From contig JAEUWY010000015.1 of the NCBI GenBank assembly GCA_022059125.1, forward strand, positions 930,001-994,000: a stretch of DNA of 64,000 nt. The letters run 5' to 3'. The DNA comes from Corynespora cassiicola. Its lineage: Eukaryota; Ascomycota; Dothideomycetes; Pleosporales; Corynesporascaceae. Position 1 is the first letter of the stretch; each line of letters starts with the position of its first letter. The notes under the pieces are model-generated. The model searched no databases, was not told the DNA's origin, and saw only the letters and a list, made by a program, of their open reading frames with translations. Made by a program: the position numbers and the translations under genes. Below are positions 21,516-32,729 of the stretch, piece by piece.

Positions 21516-23396
21516 TTATATTAGCCACTTTCGCCACCATGAAAGGTTCTCTTCAGGTGAAGCGGCAATTTGCTCCCTTTCCCTCTCAATGTCATGCATC
21601 TCAGAAAGGTCGATATCTTGTAGAGAGATAATACTAGATCTTGAAAACACGAAGGCGACTGTCCATAGAACTTCACGCAAGGTCAGTCCGGGTTTCCCAT
21701 GTAAAGCAGAAGGATTACTTACAGATGAATATGGCAATGTCGATATAGTAAGTCAAGAAGGTGCTGACACTCCAGCGTCCGGGAAAGAACACACTGTATC
21801 CAGAGAACAAGATTACTAGGACAAGAGCAACGGTGGTCGACCAGGCAAGGTAAGGCTGGAAGGGACTTTTGTATGGGAGGCCTGATAATGGTAAGTGTTT
21901 TTTCGAATATAAGTGAATGGAAGGGGAGCCTCACGATCGCGACTGATACCCTGCAGCTTCAATGCATAATAGAATCTTAGGTAAGTGACTTCGATGACCA
22001 GCCAACCGATCAATCCGGCGATTGTGGTGATGTTGACAAACCAGCCAAACACCACGGAAGAGTTGCTCCCAAGGCTGAGGTATACGAGCGGCATGAATAT
22101 AAGCGAAACAGCTACTGCCACATAAGGAGTTCCGAATCTGTTGGTGCGCAGCAGGATCCTTGGGGCCTGTTTGTCTTCGGCCAGGCCGTACAGCGTACGC
22201 GAAGCAAGGAATACACAGGCTGAGCCACAGCTGAAAGCGGATGTGCAGACGATCGCGTTGATGATCGATGGCAGGACTTTGATGCCGGCTCGTTGGAAAG
22301 CGATGACGAAAGGGCTCTGCTGAGCGTCGCCGGTGGATATTCCCAGATTCTCGTCGTTGTATGGGACCAGCATGCCTACGATAAATATGCTGACGACATA
22401 GAACACAAGAACACGCCAAAATGTCATGCGAACGGCGTTTGGAATGATGACCCTCGGGTTCCTAGTTTCGGCCCCTGCTATAGCGACGACTTGAATGTTG
22501 GCGTAGCTGTATGCGGCCGAGATGAGCGAGCTCCAGAAGCCCAGGAACTTTCCGGTATTTCCAGCTACTAGATATGCGTTAAAGGGCCCAGGATTCTTCC
22601 AGTAGCGGAATCCGATTCTATCGCCACTCGGGGAACCGCCAAGGTCAACGATGAGACCAGCGATGATGAGGCCAATGACTAGGAGAATTTTGAGAATTGC
22701 GAAGAAGACTTCGCTCTGGTGTTGGTGTTAGTCTCAAATCCTGTCCACAACATATTGAGCAACTCACTTCACCGTAAATACGGACGCCGCAGAAGTTGAT
22801 GGTAACAATGATTACGATGAATACCGAGTACCATACGGCCGGATTGATGTCGTTGCTCCAGAAGTTAATCAACGTCGCAGCAGCACTTAATTCAGCGGGG
22901 GCTGTGACGGCCATGGTGTACCCTGCATTTGGTTAACAACGAGTGGTGCGCAATTGTCGTCACTGGTGCTCACAAAAGTTCCATCCGGTCGCTATTCCAA
23001 GCGCAGGCTGTACAAACTTGGTCGCATGGCGTACAAAACCTCCTGTGACAGGCATGAAGGCCGACATCTCCCCCGTAGTCAATGCGACACCGCAAGCTAT
23101 GAGACCCATCATAATGTACCCGAAAAGCGCGCCCACAGGGCCTGCTGTTGCAATTGCTTGACCGGAGGCTAGAAAAAGTCCAGTGCCCTAAAGACACAAG
23201 TCAACACCGTGGAAAAACATCTGTTTGCCGTAGTGAGGTCACATACTATCATCCCAGCGATTGCAATCATGTTGATATGCCGACGGCTGAGGTCACGCTT
23301 AACCTCGTACGAGGTGCCGACGATTTGTTCCTCGACATCGGACTTGGATGCATAGTCTTGAGCGACCTGCATATCGTTTTTCTTGGAGATGTCCAT
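21516..23396 (-). CDS. Amino-acid permease (APC superfamily, fungal YAT type)
   Basis: Six exons: 23396-23247, 23187-22974, 22922-22768, 22715-21935, 21881-21723 and 21670-21516. The five introns are 51-59 nt, and every phase closes, giving 537 residues. The protein starts with a hydrophilic tail (MDISKKNDMQVAQDYASKSD). The YAT signature follows: DLSRRHINMIAIAGMIGTGLFLASG at the first helix, then GEMSAFMPVTGGFVRHATKF and ATGWNFWYTMAVTAP. About 12 transmembrane helices are expected, with LPYKSPFQPYLAW before the last pair and a charged tail. It imports amino acids at the plasma membrane using the proton gradient. Specificity is not clear from sequence. The intron splitting M-I|G-T-G in the first helix is well supported by protein continuity. 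Confidence 0.92.
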
Positions 23397-24287
23397 TGCG
23401 ATTTTGCGACGATTATGCGAGTTCGCTATTTGAAGCGGAAGATGAGCAGAGAAGCGCTCCTATGAGCCAGAGCCAGAGCGCCGATGCGAGGGAAGTACTT
23501 GTCGTCGGATAGATATCTAATTCGTGCGTAAACATGGTATCTTTGTGAGAATGCCGGTGTTCAGGTTAGGAAGTGAGAAACCGGCTGGGAGTCTCGTGTC
23601 ATGGTGCTTATCGAAGCTTATCACATCAGAAGGCCTGTTGGGTTGGTTCTCTGAGCGGAAGACACCGGTGGGTGGGGCTAAGTCACCGGTCGCCCACCAG
23701 CTTCGGGAGACACCTCGATTTTCGGCTTGCTGGTTGCCGAAGGGGCGAGACGATAAACTCCCCCCGCGAGTGTCTGGAGAGACAGTAAACTTACGATCCG
23801 AGGAGCGCGATATACCATGGAGAAAGACGATACTTTTCAGCTATATGACTTGCGAGTTGAAGTGGTCTGCCCTCCGGGAGAGCGCATCATTTGTGGCGCG
23901 AAAGAGGGAGACCACTTTACAGTACAAGGCGAGATGCTCTATTTGCCCCCCGGTCAGGGAATAAGTTTCTACAGTTTATGTATGCATTCACCTCCCCAAA
24001 ATCAGAATTTAATTAGGAGTTGATGCAGTGTAGCGGCTGTTCTACCATTGCTGGCAGCAAAACAAAGGCCAACACATAAGCATGATTGGATGTCCACAGA
24101 TGCCCTGATTGCGTGTCCCGATCCTAATTGTAAATCGCAACTGAAGATAATAAGAACTGGTCTTCGAACATTCAGTCATGCAGAAACTACTGTTGTTGGA
24201 TTGGAAGGGAATCATTGATTGGTTTTACACTGTGGAAGTGCAAGAAAGCTATGAAGACGCGGATTTAGGGTCCTAAGAATTAAGTCA
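23397..24287. other. Intergenic region, no gene seen
   Basis: It holds the permease promoter on the left (TATCTAATTCG near 23513) and the 3' region of the aldo/keto reductase on the right. A 146-codon frame at 23524 lacks motifs and is probably chance. Confidence 0.4.
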
Positions 24288-25943
24288 TCATCGATATTCG
24301 CTGCCACAATCCCCCATGCTCTCGAACATTTCCTTCCTTCTACTTTGCTCCAATACTCCCTCGATGGCCGCCTTGTCTTGCTCATCCAAAGTCCATCCGT
24401 AGGTTCTGAGGTTTTCCTCTGTATGCTCGCTGACTCCCATCCTCGCACCAACGATAACCGCACCAACGTACGGAAAATCAAGCACCCATCTTGAAGCGAC
24501 ATTTGAGATTGAAACTTGATGTTTGACAGCGATGCTTTTCAAAGTGCGGAGGAGAGACTGGAACAGATCCCAGCTACCCCATGCCTGGATCATTTCGAAG
24601 TATTTTCTCTGCGAAGGGGTCCTGTCGGGGCCGAAAAGCTGGGGCTCTGGTTGGTTGAGCCACTTATCGGCGAGAAAGCCACCGCATAGCGTGCCATATG
24701 TGAGGAGCTTGACGTTATGCTTTTCGCAAACAGCACCCATCTTGAATCTCGGGCGAGCGTCGATCAGCGAAAATTGGACCTGATTGGTAACGACATCAAT
24801 CCCACTATCGATAACCTCCTGGAGCCTTTGTGTGTCAAAGTTGCAAAGTCCTAGGAATCGGACCCTATCATCTTGCTGGAGGAGTTGGAGCGCTTGAATA
24901 TACTGGGGATCATCATAGTGTTGCCAGTGGAATTGCAGGAGATCAACCTTGTCAGAACCTAGCCGTTGGCACCTTTCCGTGACGTTGGCACGAATGACTT
25001 CTGGTGTGACGGTGATGTGATGAAAGATGCAGTATTTTGTGGCGCCAAATATGTCTTGTGGATGAGGATATGACGACCTCAATCGGCCAAAGATGACTTC
25101 TGCATCCCCATAATGGTCTGCCATGTCAAAAGCAGTGAAGCCTCTGCTGATGTAGTTGACAAACTGTTTGAACATCTGCGACTGCGACGCTACTCCCCAG
25201 GATGGGCTTGAAAGCTGCCATAACCCAGAAAAAAGTCTTGGAACGTCGGTAGTCTTGATTTTGAATGTCTCAAGAGATTTAGATGCCAGATCATCCACTG
25301 GGCTGTCTGTACGCCATGGCTCCCCGTTGATAATAGGTTGTTGCAATGTGTGGCCTAGTATGGAAGCCAAAACTGACGCACTCCGCTCAAAGGGGTATTC
25401 TTGTCCAGTTGTTGACCATTTTTCTCGACAGTGGACTAAAGATTCCAGCAGCGAATCCAGGAGTTGCTTTTCGTTGTCCGTAAAGTCGCGGGATCCTGCG
25501 CTGAATAACAGACTCTTCTGTACTGCTGTCAAAGCCTGGACGATATCTCCATCTATAGATGCCAGGCCATGCAGTAGTCCTTCTGTGTTGGGCATTTCGC
25601 TAAGTTCTGCCGTCTCTTCCACAATTTGCTTTAGCATCGGCAGGCTTTCGTAAACCAGACCACATCCTACAGTTACTCGTATACGTTGCTGGGCAAGGGT
25701 GAAATTTGATGTTGTGCGGACTCCCTCAACTGTGGGGGCGAAAAGCTGGTTCATAGGTTGTCCACTGAGTTTCCGTAGGTGGTTGCGCGTATGATGCTCG
25801 AAAATGGGCGTGACAGAAGAGTCCGTAGTAAGAATTGCTCTCATAACACTGCGTAGTATATCCGCTGGAAGATTTTGTATAACTGTGTCCGTCATCATAT
25901 TGACGTGAGCCGTTTTGGCGCTGGTCCGTGACGGGGCTGCCAT
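24288..25943 (-). CDS. Aldo/keto reductase with ~220-residue N-terminal extension
   Basis: A single exon of 551 residues. From about residue 230 to the end is an aldo/keto reductase barrel: VPRLFSGLWQLSSPSWG, then FTAFDMADHYGDAE (catalytic Asp and Tyr), FGATKYCIF (Lys), VDLLQFHWQHYDDPQY (His), FLGLCNFDTQRL, NQVQFSLIDARP and VGAVIVGARMGVSEH (NADPH site). These enzymes reduce carbonyls with NADPH in the cytosol. Residues 1-220 are a separate, mostly helical region (IQNLPADILRSVMRAILTTD, LLDSLLESLVHCREKW) that I do not recognise; ordinary members are about 320-350 residues. The gene is head-to-head with a C6 regulator (692 bp between starts), suggesting it is that factor's target. The substrate is unknown. 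Confidence 0.87.
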   Translation of the reverse strand: MAAPSRTSAKTAHVNMMTDTVIQNLPADILRSVMRAILTTDSSVTPIFEHHTRNHLRKLSGQPMNQLFAPTVEGVRTTSNFTLAQQRIRVTVGCGLVYESLPMLKQIVEETAELSEMPNTEGLLHGLASIDGDIVQALTAVQKSLLFSAGSRDFTDNEKQLLDSLLESLVHCREKWSTTGQEYPFERSASVLASILGHTLQQPIINGEPWRTDSPVDDLASKSLETFKIKTTDVPRLFSGLWQLSSPSWGVASQSQMFKQFVNYISRGFTAFDMADHYGDAEVIFGRLRSSYPHPQDIFGATKYCIFHHITVTPEVIRANVTERCQRLGSDKVDLLQFHWQHYDDPQYIQALQLLQQDDRVRFLGLCNFDTQRLQEVIDSGIDVVTNQVQFSLIDARPRFKMGAVCEKHNVKLLTYGTLCGGFLADKWLNQPEPQLFGPDRTPSQRKYFEMIQAWGSWDLFQSLLRTLKSIAVKHQVSISNVASRWVLDFPYVGAVIVGARMGVSEHTEENLRTYGWTLDEQDKAAIEGVLEQSRRKEMFESMGDCGSEYR

Positions 25944-26635
25944 CTTGTTGCGTTGTTATGTTTCGTCAAGTCTCAATTGCTGTGTCTTGTCCTAACAACT
26001 CTCGTCCTTCCTATATGACCTTTGTCGAATGTTCCGCGAGTGCAGGGGTGCAGAGAGAACGGGTCGCGCCCTGGCACACGGGCGCCGGCGTCTCAGCATC
26101 GAAGACACCGGTGAGGCGTGACGCACGACTGCGCGATTTAAGGAGCACGAAGAGCTAAGCGAACCAGGGTCCACCTCCACACTGCGTTATGCGGGGGAAC
26201 GAGGAAAGCAAATTCATCGCGAGCTTTGAGATCTCATAATAAAGATTTCGCAGCTCAGGGGATTGGCCATGAAAGATCTCGGCTTGGTGCAGAGCTTAAC
26301 GCCTAACAGTACAATCAGGGCAGACGCCAAGCTATTAGTACCTGGTGCGGGTCGGAATGACCTAGACTAGACCTGAACAAGATTCGGGACGGCAATCTTT
26401 GAGCGGGGTTTGATAAGGAGGTTCGCTTTCTAGACGTCGCGTGTGTGTGACTGAACACACGACTCGCCCTCGACCTTGCCATGTATCTGCAATCATATGA
26501 TTGATCGAAAGGGTCGAAAACAGCGTGGGAGCAGAGCCCGAATGGCGGAACCAACACCAAGAGAGAGGGCCTCGGAGCGAGGAGGCAAAGTAGCGTAGGA
26601 ATCATCGTTAGAGCCAACGAGTGGAGAGCTGACTG
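25944..26635. promoter_or_regulatory. Divergent promoter between aldo/keto reductase and C6 regulator
   Basis: 692 bp separate the two start codons. Scattered CGG/CCG trinucleotides occur (for example GGGCGCCGGCG near 26080), which could serve a C6 protein, but I see no clean spaced CGG pair. Nothing coding is supported here. Confidence 0.5.
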
Positions 26636-28821
26636 ATGACTAGCCCTAATGCATGTATCCAATGTAGGAAGGTCAAAATGAGGTGTCTTAAGTCACCTGA
26701 AAGTTCGAAATGTGAAAGATGTTTAAGAAAGTCGTTTGAATGCGAGTTTCGTCGGCATCGCCGAGGTCGAAAACCAGGCCACAGGTAACGACAAATACAG
26801 CCACAGTGGGTATAGGATACACGTTAACAACATTAAGGAGTAATTTATCGAGCAATCCAAACAGTGGCGTGACTGAGGGACCAGCCAATGCGGATCGTCC
26901 TAGCAACGAATTGCATAACCAAGAAGCAGTTACATTGCTCAATCCCCGGACTAGTAAAAACTATAATGCCCCTAATTCTAACGGCGGCGAAAATACGTTG
27001 GATTTATCACAGCAACGTAGATCTTCTCCTTCAGATGAGCAGGAAAGGTCGAGTCAAGAGTTCTGGACGCAGTCTACTGGATTTCAGCCATCGGACATTT
27101 TGAATCGTCAGGCGATGAAAGGGAAGTTCTCTTTGCAGAATGTACTCAGTACCACACACGAAGAGCAACCTGAAGACTTACAACAACAATTGTCAGCCGA
27201 TGATCCCATCGTAAGAGGTCTCGTCAATTTACACATCGCGGCATCTCTATTTGAAGGCTTCATGAAGCATTTCAACCCTTTCATCAGTCAACTTGATCCT
27301 GTTCTACATACTTTCGACTATGTCAGAATCAATTCCTCTTTTCTTTTTAGTACTGTTCTAGCAGCAGCGTCTAAATCTCTACATCCATCACTATACCCGA
27401 CTTTATATTTGCACGCCGAAGATCTGCTCGTAAACAGCTTCCGACATGGCTGGAAATCAGTAGAAGTGGTACAATCAATCTTGATTCTAACCTACTGGAA
27501 AAAACCGGACGACAGTCGCGCATGGCTCTCCGTTGGCTATGCTATCCGTATGGCCATGGAGCTCGGCTGGCATAAACTCTACCGAGACGAACCTGAAAAA
27601 GTCCGTGACATACCCGAGCTTGAAGTAAGGAAAAGAAGAAATTTGGAACGGACATGGCTTGTTTTGTTTGTATATGATCGCAGGTCAGTGTATGATGTGA
27701 TAGAGTACAGGCCAGATTTGTTGACAGCCGCATAGCATCAGCCTCCAAACCGGTAAGCCTTGGATGATCGAGAGAAGTACATTCATTGAGAGTGCCAATG
27801 ACTGGTACAAAGGCCTATTTTCCATCGCCAACGATAGGCTTCTCAGCGCATTTGTTACGCTTCGTTTAATCACCTCGTCGCATTTTGAAACAATGAACTC
27901 TTTCGGCATTGAAAACCAACGTGATAAAACACTTCAGTCCCGTTCATTGCTTAGATTATTGGACCGCCAGATTGAAGACTGGCAAAGTCGTTGGAGAGAA
28001 GTTGTAGCAGAGGATGGCGAAGCTTGTCATAGCTTCTTAGTACCATTCTATGGTAGCTATGCCAAGCTTCTACTGTTTACTTCTCCACTTCGAGCTTCCC
28101 TCGATCTCAGAGACATAGAGAGCTCAGTAGATACTGAAGCGATATGGAACAGCTGTTCTAGTGCACTGGAGATGCTGAGGCTGGTTTGCCATACATCAAT
28201 ATCCCCACAACTATATTTTGCCCAGGATTCGGTGCATATCATGATCGCATATGCAACTGTTTTCCTAATCAAAGTACGGTGAAGTCCTCGGGATTCCCTA
28301 TACTTGCTAACTTTATTCAGTTTCTTGTGTCAGCGCCCGACTTCATTCGGAACGAGATGGAATTGGCAGTCATGGACGCCATTCGCAACGCGGCACAAGT
28401 CTTTTCTAATCAGGGAGCCCCTGTCAACACCGGATGCGGGCTTCAAGCAAGATTCTTTGACAATGTCATCTGCGAATATGAGAATATCGATCGCCGTCGG
28501 CGTCGACGCAAAGAACGCGCAAGTCATCAAAGACCAGGCGCTTCAGGGGTGAGCCACAACCCTACCTTTCCTGCTCCGCAGATTTCACCGGTTGAGGCAC
28601 CAGAGATGTCGCTCACCCAAGCCATGGGAGCCCAGGTCAACCAGGCTACCGGTGGAGGAATTGGGAATGCTTTACATTACGATAGCACATTCTCCAACTC
28701 AGATACGTCCCCACAATCTTCGATGCAGGAATTTGGATTTGCAGATGACGAAGCGTGGGCTACAATATTCGCCAATGCTGGGTTCAGTATCGACCAAGGC
28801 GCCTTCTTACCCAATATCTAA
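26636..28821 (+). CDS. Zn(II)2Cys6 transcription factor with fungal-specific regulatory domain
   Basis: Four exons: 26636-26784, 26838-27683, 27736-28273 and 28321-28821. Introns are 53, 52 and 47 nt and phase is kept throughout, giving 677 residues. The zinc cluster is at the extreme N-terminus: C7-x2-C10-x6-C17-x8-C26-x2-C29-x6-C36 (ACIQCRKVKMRC, CERCLRKSFEC), then RRHRRGRKPGHR. The middle region is the fungal regulatory domain (PF04082-like): LVNLHIAASLFEGFMKHFNPF, RAWLSVGYAIRMAMELGWHKL and LFVYDRSISLQTGKPWMI, the last restored across intron 2. A basic run (RRRRRRKERASHQR) precedes a Ser/Gln/Met-rich activation-like tail. It sits between a reductase (-) and a secreted beta-glucosidase (+), so a pathway-specific role in using a glycoside is plausible but unproven. 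Confidence 0.9.
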
Positions 28822-29528
28822 ATTCTGTGGCTTCGAATTGAACTGATCACTCTGCTGGAATTATCTTATTCGTCATGCCGTGTTTTGTGATTAAATAATT
28901 TCTACGATGCAGGAAGAAGTGGTGGTGGATACCAGGGGTGATCATCGGGTAAATCTATCGCAGTATCCACCACCTGACCGGGCTCCTTCCAGAATACCGT
29001 CAGCCCGGACCAGATAGGACCACTGTCACTTAGCGCATATGGAGAGATATTATACCCCGCATGTTGACAATATTCGGATTTCTCGGAAGCCCAATTTGCC
29101 GCGAAATCTCCGCAATATTGTAATTACCACCGAAGGCCGGCCTTCTCTCCGTGCTGCCGCATCACGGGTACTCCCAAACAACAAGCCATCATCAAGACCT
29201 CCATGAATGAATTCCAAGTATTGAGCTAATTCGTGTTAGAATATGAAATCCTCCTACAAGAATAATAGTGAAAGTTTCGCGTGCGGGCATTACGGCGATT
29301 CGGCGAGCAGATTGTTTGTGAGATCTCACACCGGTGTCTCAAAGGCAAATGACACAACCGGTGAATTGACTACAGAAGCCTTGATTACCGACCACTCTTC
29401 TATCGCATTAGCTGCGGAGTCGATTCGGCCTAGATTCAATACCATGGAACCACTTAATGCCTTGATATAAACTATCAAGTACTATGTTTGACAGAACGAG
29501 GTGGCATTGGTATCGCCAAAACGGCTAC
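28822..29528. other. Intergenic/promoter region upstream of the GH3 gene
   Basis: This holds the 3' end of the C6 factor gene, a 12-bp inverted repeat at 28921-28974, and the promoter of the beta-glucosidase. CGG-containing words (ATTCGGATTTCTCGGAAG near 29071, CCGAAGGCCGG near 29129) could be C6 sites. A 75-codon frame at 29243 has no support. Confidence 0.4.
28921..28974. repeat. Perfect 12-bp inverted repeat with 30-bp spacer
   Basis: GGTGGTGGATAC (28921-28932) and GTATCCACCACC (28963-28974) are exact reverse complements. They lie about 100 bp after the stop of the C6 factor gene. This could be a transcript-end hairpin, a dimeric protein site or a remnant of a small element. Confidence 0.8.
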
Positions 29529-32158
29529 ATGCGGTCCATAATCTTTCTCGCTTTCGCCCTTGCAAGCCTCGAGCACCCTTGCTTTGCGAAAGCAACGCAA
29601 CCATGGCTAGACAAGACCTTACCAGTTGAGGAGAGACTGCAGTCTTTCTTAAAACAGCTCAACGCGACGCAAAAATATGCGATGGTACAGGGTGATACCG
29701 AGGTAATTGTGACAATGTCATTACGAAACTGTACACTAAGGAATTCAATCAGCTAGACGACAACGGTACAGGCGTCAACCCATGCATTGGTCACATCAGC
29801 GGCATTGAAGAGTTGGGAATCCCCTCGATTTGCATGGGCGATGGCCCAGCAGGTGTTGGTAACAGTCTAAATAATGTCACTACATTTCCAGCCCCTGTAG
29901 TGGCCGCGAGCTCCTGGAACGAAAGCCTTCAATATGCATACGGCCAAGCACTCGCGCAAGAACACATGGCCAAGGGACGAAATGTGGTTCTTGCCCCAAC
30001 GATAAACATCCTTCGATCTCCGCTATGGGCACGCGCAGCCGAGACATTCTCCGAAGACCCATGGCTGACTACGAGGATGGCCGTTGCTGGCACAAAGGGT
30101 ATTCAAAGCCAAGGAGCTGTCGCTTGCCCCAAGCACTTCGCAGCATACAATCAGGACACCAATCGTTTCGGAGATGGGCCAGATTGGAACACGGTCGATG
30201 TTTATGTTGATGAGCGGACACTGCACGAACTCTATCTGCCTGCATTTAAAGCCACAGTGCAGGAGGCAAAAGCAGGCTCCATAATGTGCTCCTACAACAT
30301 GCTCAACGGCTATTTCGCATGCGAGAATGACTGGCTGATGAACAAGACCTTGAGACAAGATTGGGGGTTCGATGGATTTGTCGTGGCGGATTGGTATTTC
30401 TCGACTCGCAGCACCGTCGCAGCCGTCATGGCCGGCCTTGACATTTCCATGCCTGGAGGTTCCTTGATGGAAAGTTACGGGTTTCCGGAATATTACGGAG
30501 ACTTGTTGATTGAGGCTGTCGAAAACGGATCGATTCCCTTTTCGCGCGTAGACGACATGGTCGCCAGGCTCTGGAGGCCAATGTTTGCTGTCGGAGCGAT
30601 CGATAATCCCTTGAGTGGAGACGCAGAATCAGTCGCGCGAACACAGGCTCACCTTGATTTGGCTCAAGAAATGACCGAGGAAGGCAGTGTTCTATTGAAG
30701 AACGACAACAAGGTCCTTCCTCTCAGCAGCCAGAAGTACAAGAAAATAGCTGTCTTTGGTGTCGATGGAACAGATCAGAGTCAAGTCTCAGAGAACCATG
30801 GAGGATTTGTCATTGACTCAACAATGATCGTCCAATCTCCGCTTGACGCTCTCAAAAGACGAGGCACCAAAGACAACATCACGGTATCCTATGCAACTAC
30901 TTACCCCGGAACCGATCAATTCCCTACTATCCCGTCGGCGATGTTCAAGAATAGAACACTCAGCGCGACATACTACACAACAACGGACTGGTCTGGCCCC
31001 GTCAATCAGACAATAATGGTTCCAAACATCACCTCTGCTTCCTATCCTCAAGAGCTCTGGCAAGCCTGGCCACAGGTATTCTCGTGCGTGTATTCTGGTA
31101 TATTTTTACCAAACACGACTGGAACGTATCACTTTTCCATGACGGGTCAAGGTGACGCCTTGCTCTACATCAATGAAGAGCTTGTCGGAAACATGACCAA
31201 GGCAAACTTTGGTAACACAGTCCAAGGAATCGCAAATCTGAAGGCGGGAGAAGAGGTGTCTCTGACCCTCAACTACTCCATGGGCTATTCTCTATCCACA
31301 GGCGCCTACGGGGTTACACTCGGTGTCGACGTGGGCAATCAGACTCGGGATTCCGAAGCAGATGATCTCGCCGACTGGGCAGACTTGAGCATCGTCTTTG
31401 CCTCGGATAGACACTCGGAGGGCCACGATAGCGCCACAGGCCTTGCTCTACCTGGAGATCAAGATGCCATCATCAGCAGGATTGCGAAACGCTCCAAGAG
31501 GACGCTTGTAATTCTCAACACCAACTCCGCGATTCTGATGCCTTGGATCGATGATGTTGATGCTGTATTGCAATCGTGGTACGGCGGACAGCAGATTGGC
31601 TTGGCATTGGAACGTATGTTGTTTGGTGATATCAGCCCCAGTGGCAAGCTTCCGGTCACTTATCCCAAGAGCTTGAACGACACCATCGGAATCACTTCCG
31701 ACCTTCATGTCCCCTACTCGGAGGGGTTGAACGTTGGATACAGATGGTTTGATCAGAACGGTATTGAGCCACTGTTTGCTTTTGGTCACGGCCTGACCTA
31801 TTCGTCATTTGAACTCCAAGGAATTTCAGTGGATACTTCAGGAAATGATACAGAACTCTTCGTAAAGATCAGTACTGTACTTCTCAACACTGGCAGTTGT
31901 GAGGCCAAAGAAGTGGTACAATTATACGTCACTTACCCTGATCTCGCTGAAGAACCTCCCAAGCTTCTCAAAGCGTTTGTGAAGGTTAGCCTCGGAGCAG
32001 GGAAGAGTCAAAGAGTAAGTCTCCAAGTAAAGAAAAGCGATCTCCAGATATGGAGTGCGAAGAGGGAAGAATGGCATTTTGTGGAAGGTGTCTATGAATT
32101 TTGGGTGGGCTTTTCTGCCATAGATCTTCCAATCAAGCAGACTGTATATTTGAGTTAA
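29529..32158 (+). CDS. Secreted GH3 beta-glucosidase with PA14 insert
   Basis: Two exons, 29529-29702 and 29753-32158, with a 50-nt intron (GTAATT...AATCAG) that restores GDTELDDNG; 859 residues. I chose the ATG at 29529 over 29484 because it opens directly on a signal peptide (MRSIIFLAFALASL). The (beta/alpha)8 domain includes GDGPAGVGN, CPKHFAAYNQDTNR and GFDGFVVADWYF, where the Asp (about residue 271) is the expected nucleophile. The second domain carries the likely acid/base region (SDRHSEGHDSATGLALPGDQ). Between the lobes lies a PA14-like insert (WSGPVNQT...GTYHFSMTGQGDALLYIN). A fibronectin-III-like end closes the protein (FELQGISVDTSG, EVVQLYVTYPD). The enzyme releases glucose from cello-oligosaccharides or glycosides. 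Next to a C6 factor and a reductase, it may belong to a small glycoside-use unit. Confidence 0.93.
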
Positions 32159-32729
32159 ACAGCAAACTGTAAATCACTGCTACAATAATGCAAACATTTC
32201 TCCCCTAAGGCTGTGGGATTCTTCACCCTGCTGCATATTGTAAGCCAAAAATTGGCTTACTCAGAATTTTGAAAAGTGTAATGAGGAACTGAGCCGATCT
32301 ATGGAGATCTTTGAGGATTATTGATAGAGTTAGCATCGGTACCTTAGAGAATTGATGGTACGGTTGCTTCTGTGCTTGTTGAAAGACGAGGGAGGATGTT
32401 ACTCGACCTGAGTGGCCCTGTATGCAGCTATATGGCAGGTAGATACACTCGGCTTGATTCTTTGATGTCCATATTATATAGAACAGTGATACGGCCTTCA
32501 CATATGTCAAATATACGAGTGCAGAGTGATTGGATTGGAATCGGGATTGCTCCTTGTTATTCTAAGCTACAAGATTCATGTGCGGAGACAGCAATAGGCG
32601 GGTATACTGAACTGGAAACTGAACTTGCGAATGATCTTACCCGTCTTCCTTGACGTAGGAATATGTACATGCTAGTCCTCTTCATGTGAGAGATCCTGAG
32701 CCCTGTCAATGTGCACAGGATACCAGTAT
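32159..32729. other. Intergenic, convergent 3' ends
   Basis: It lies between the stops of the GH3 gene (+) and OTU1 (-). No gene supported. Confidence 0.5.
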
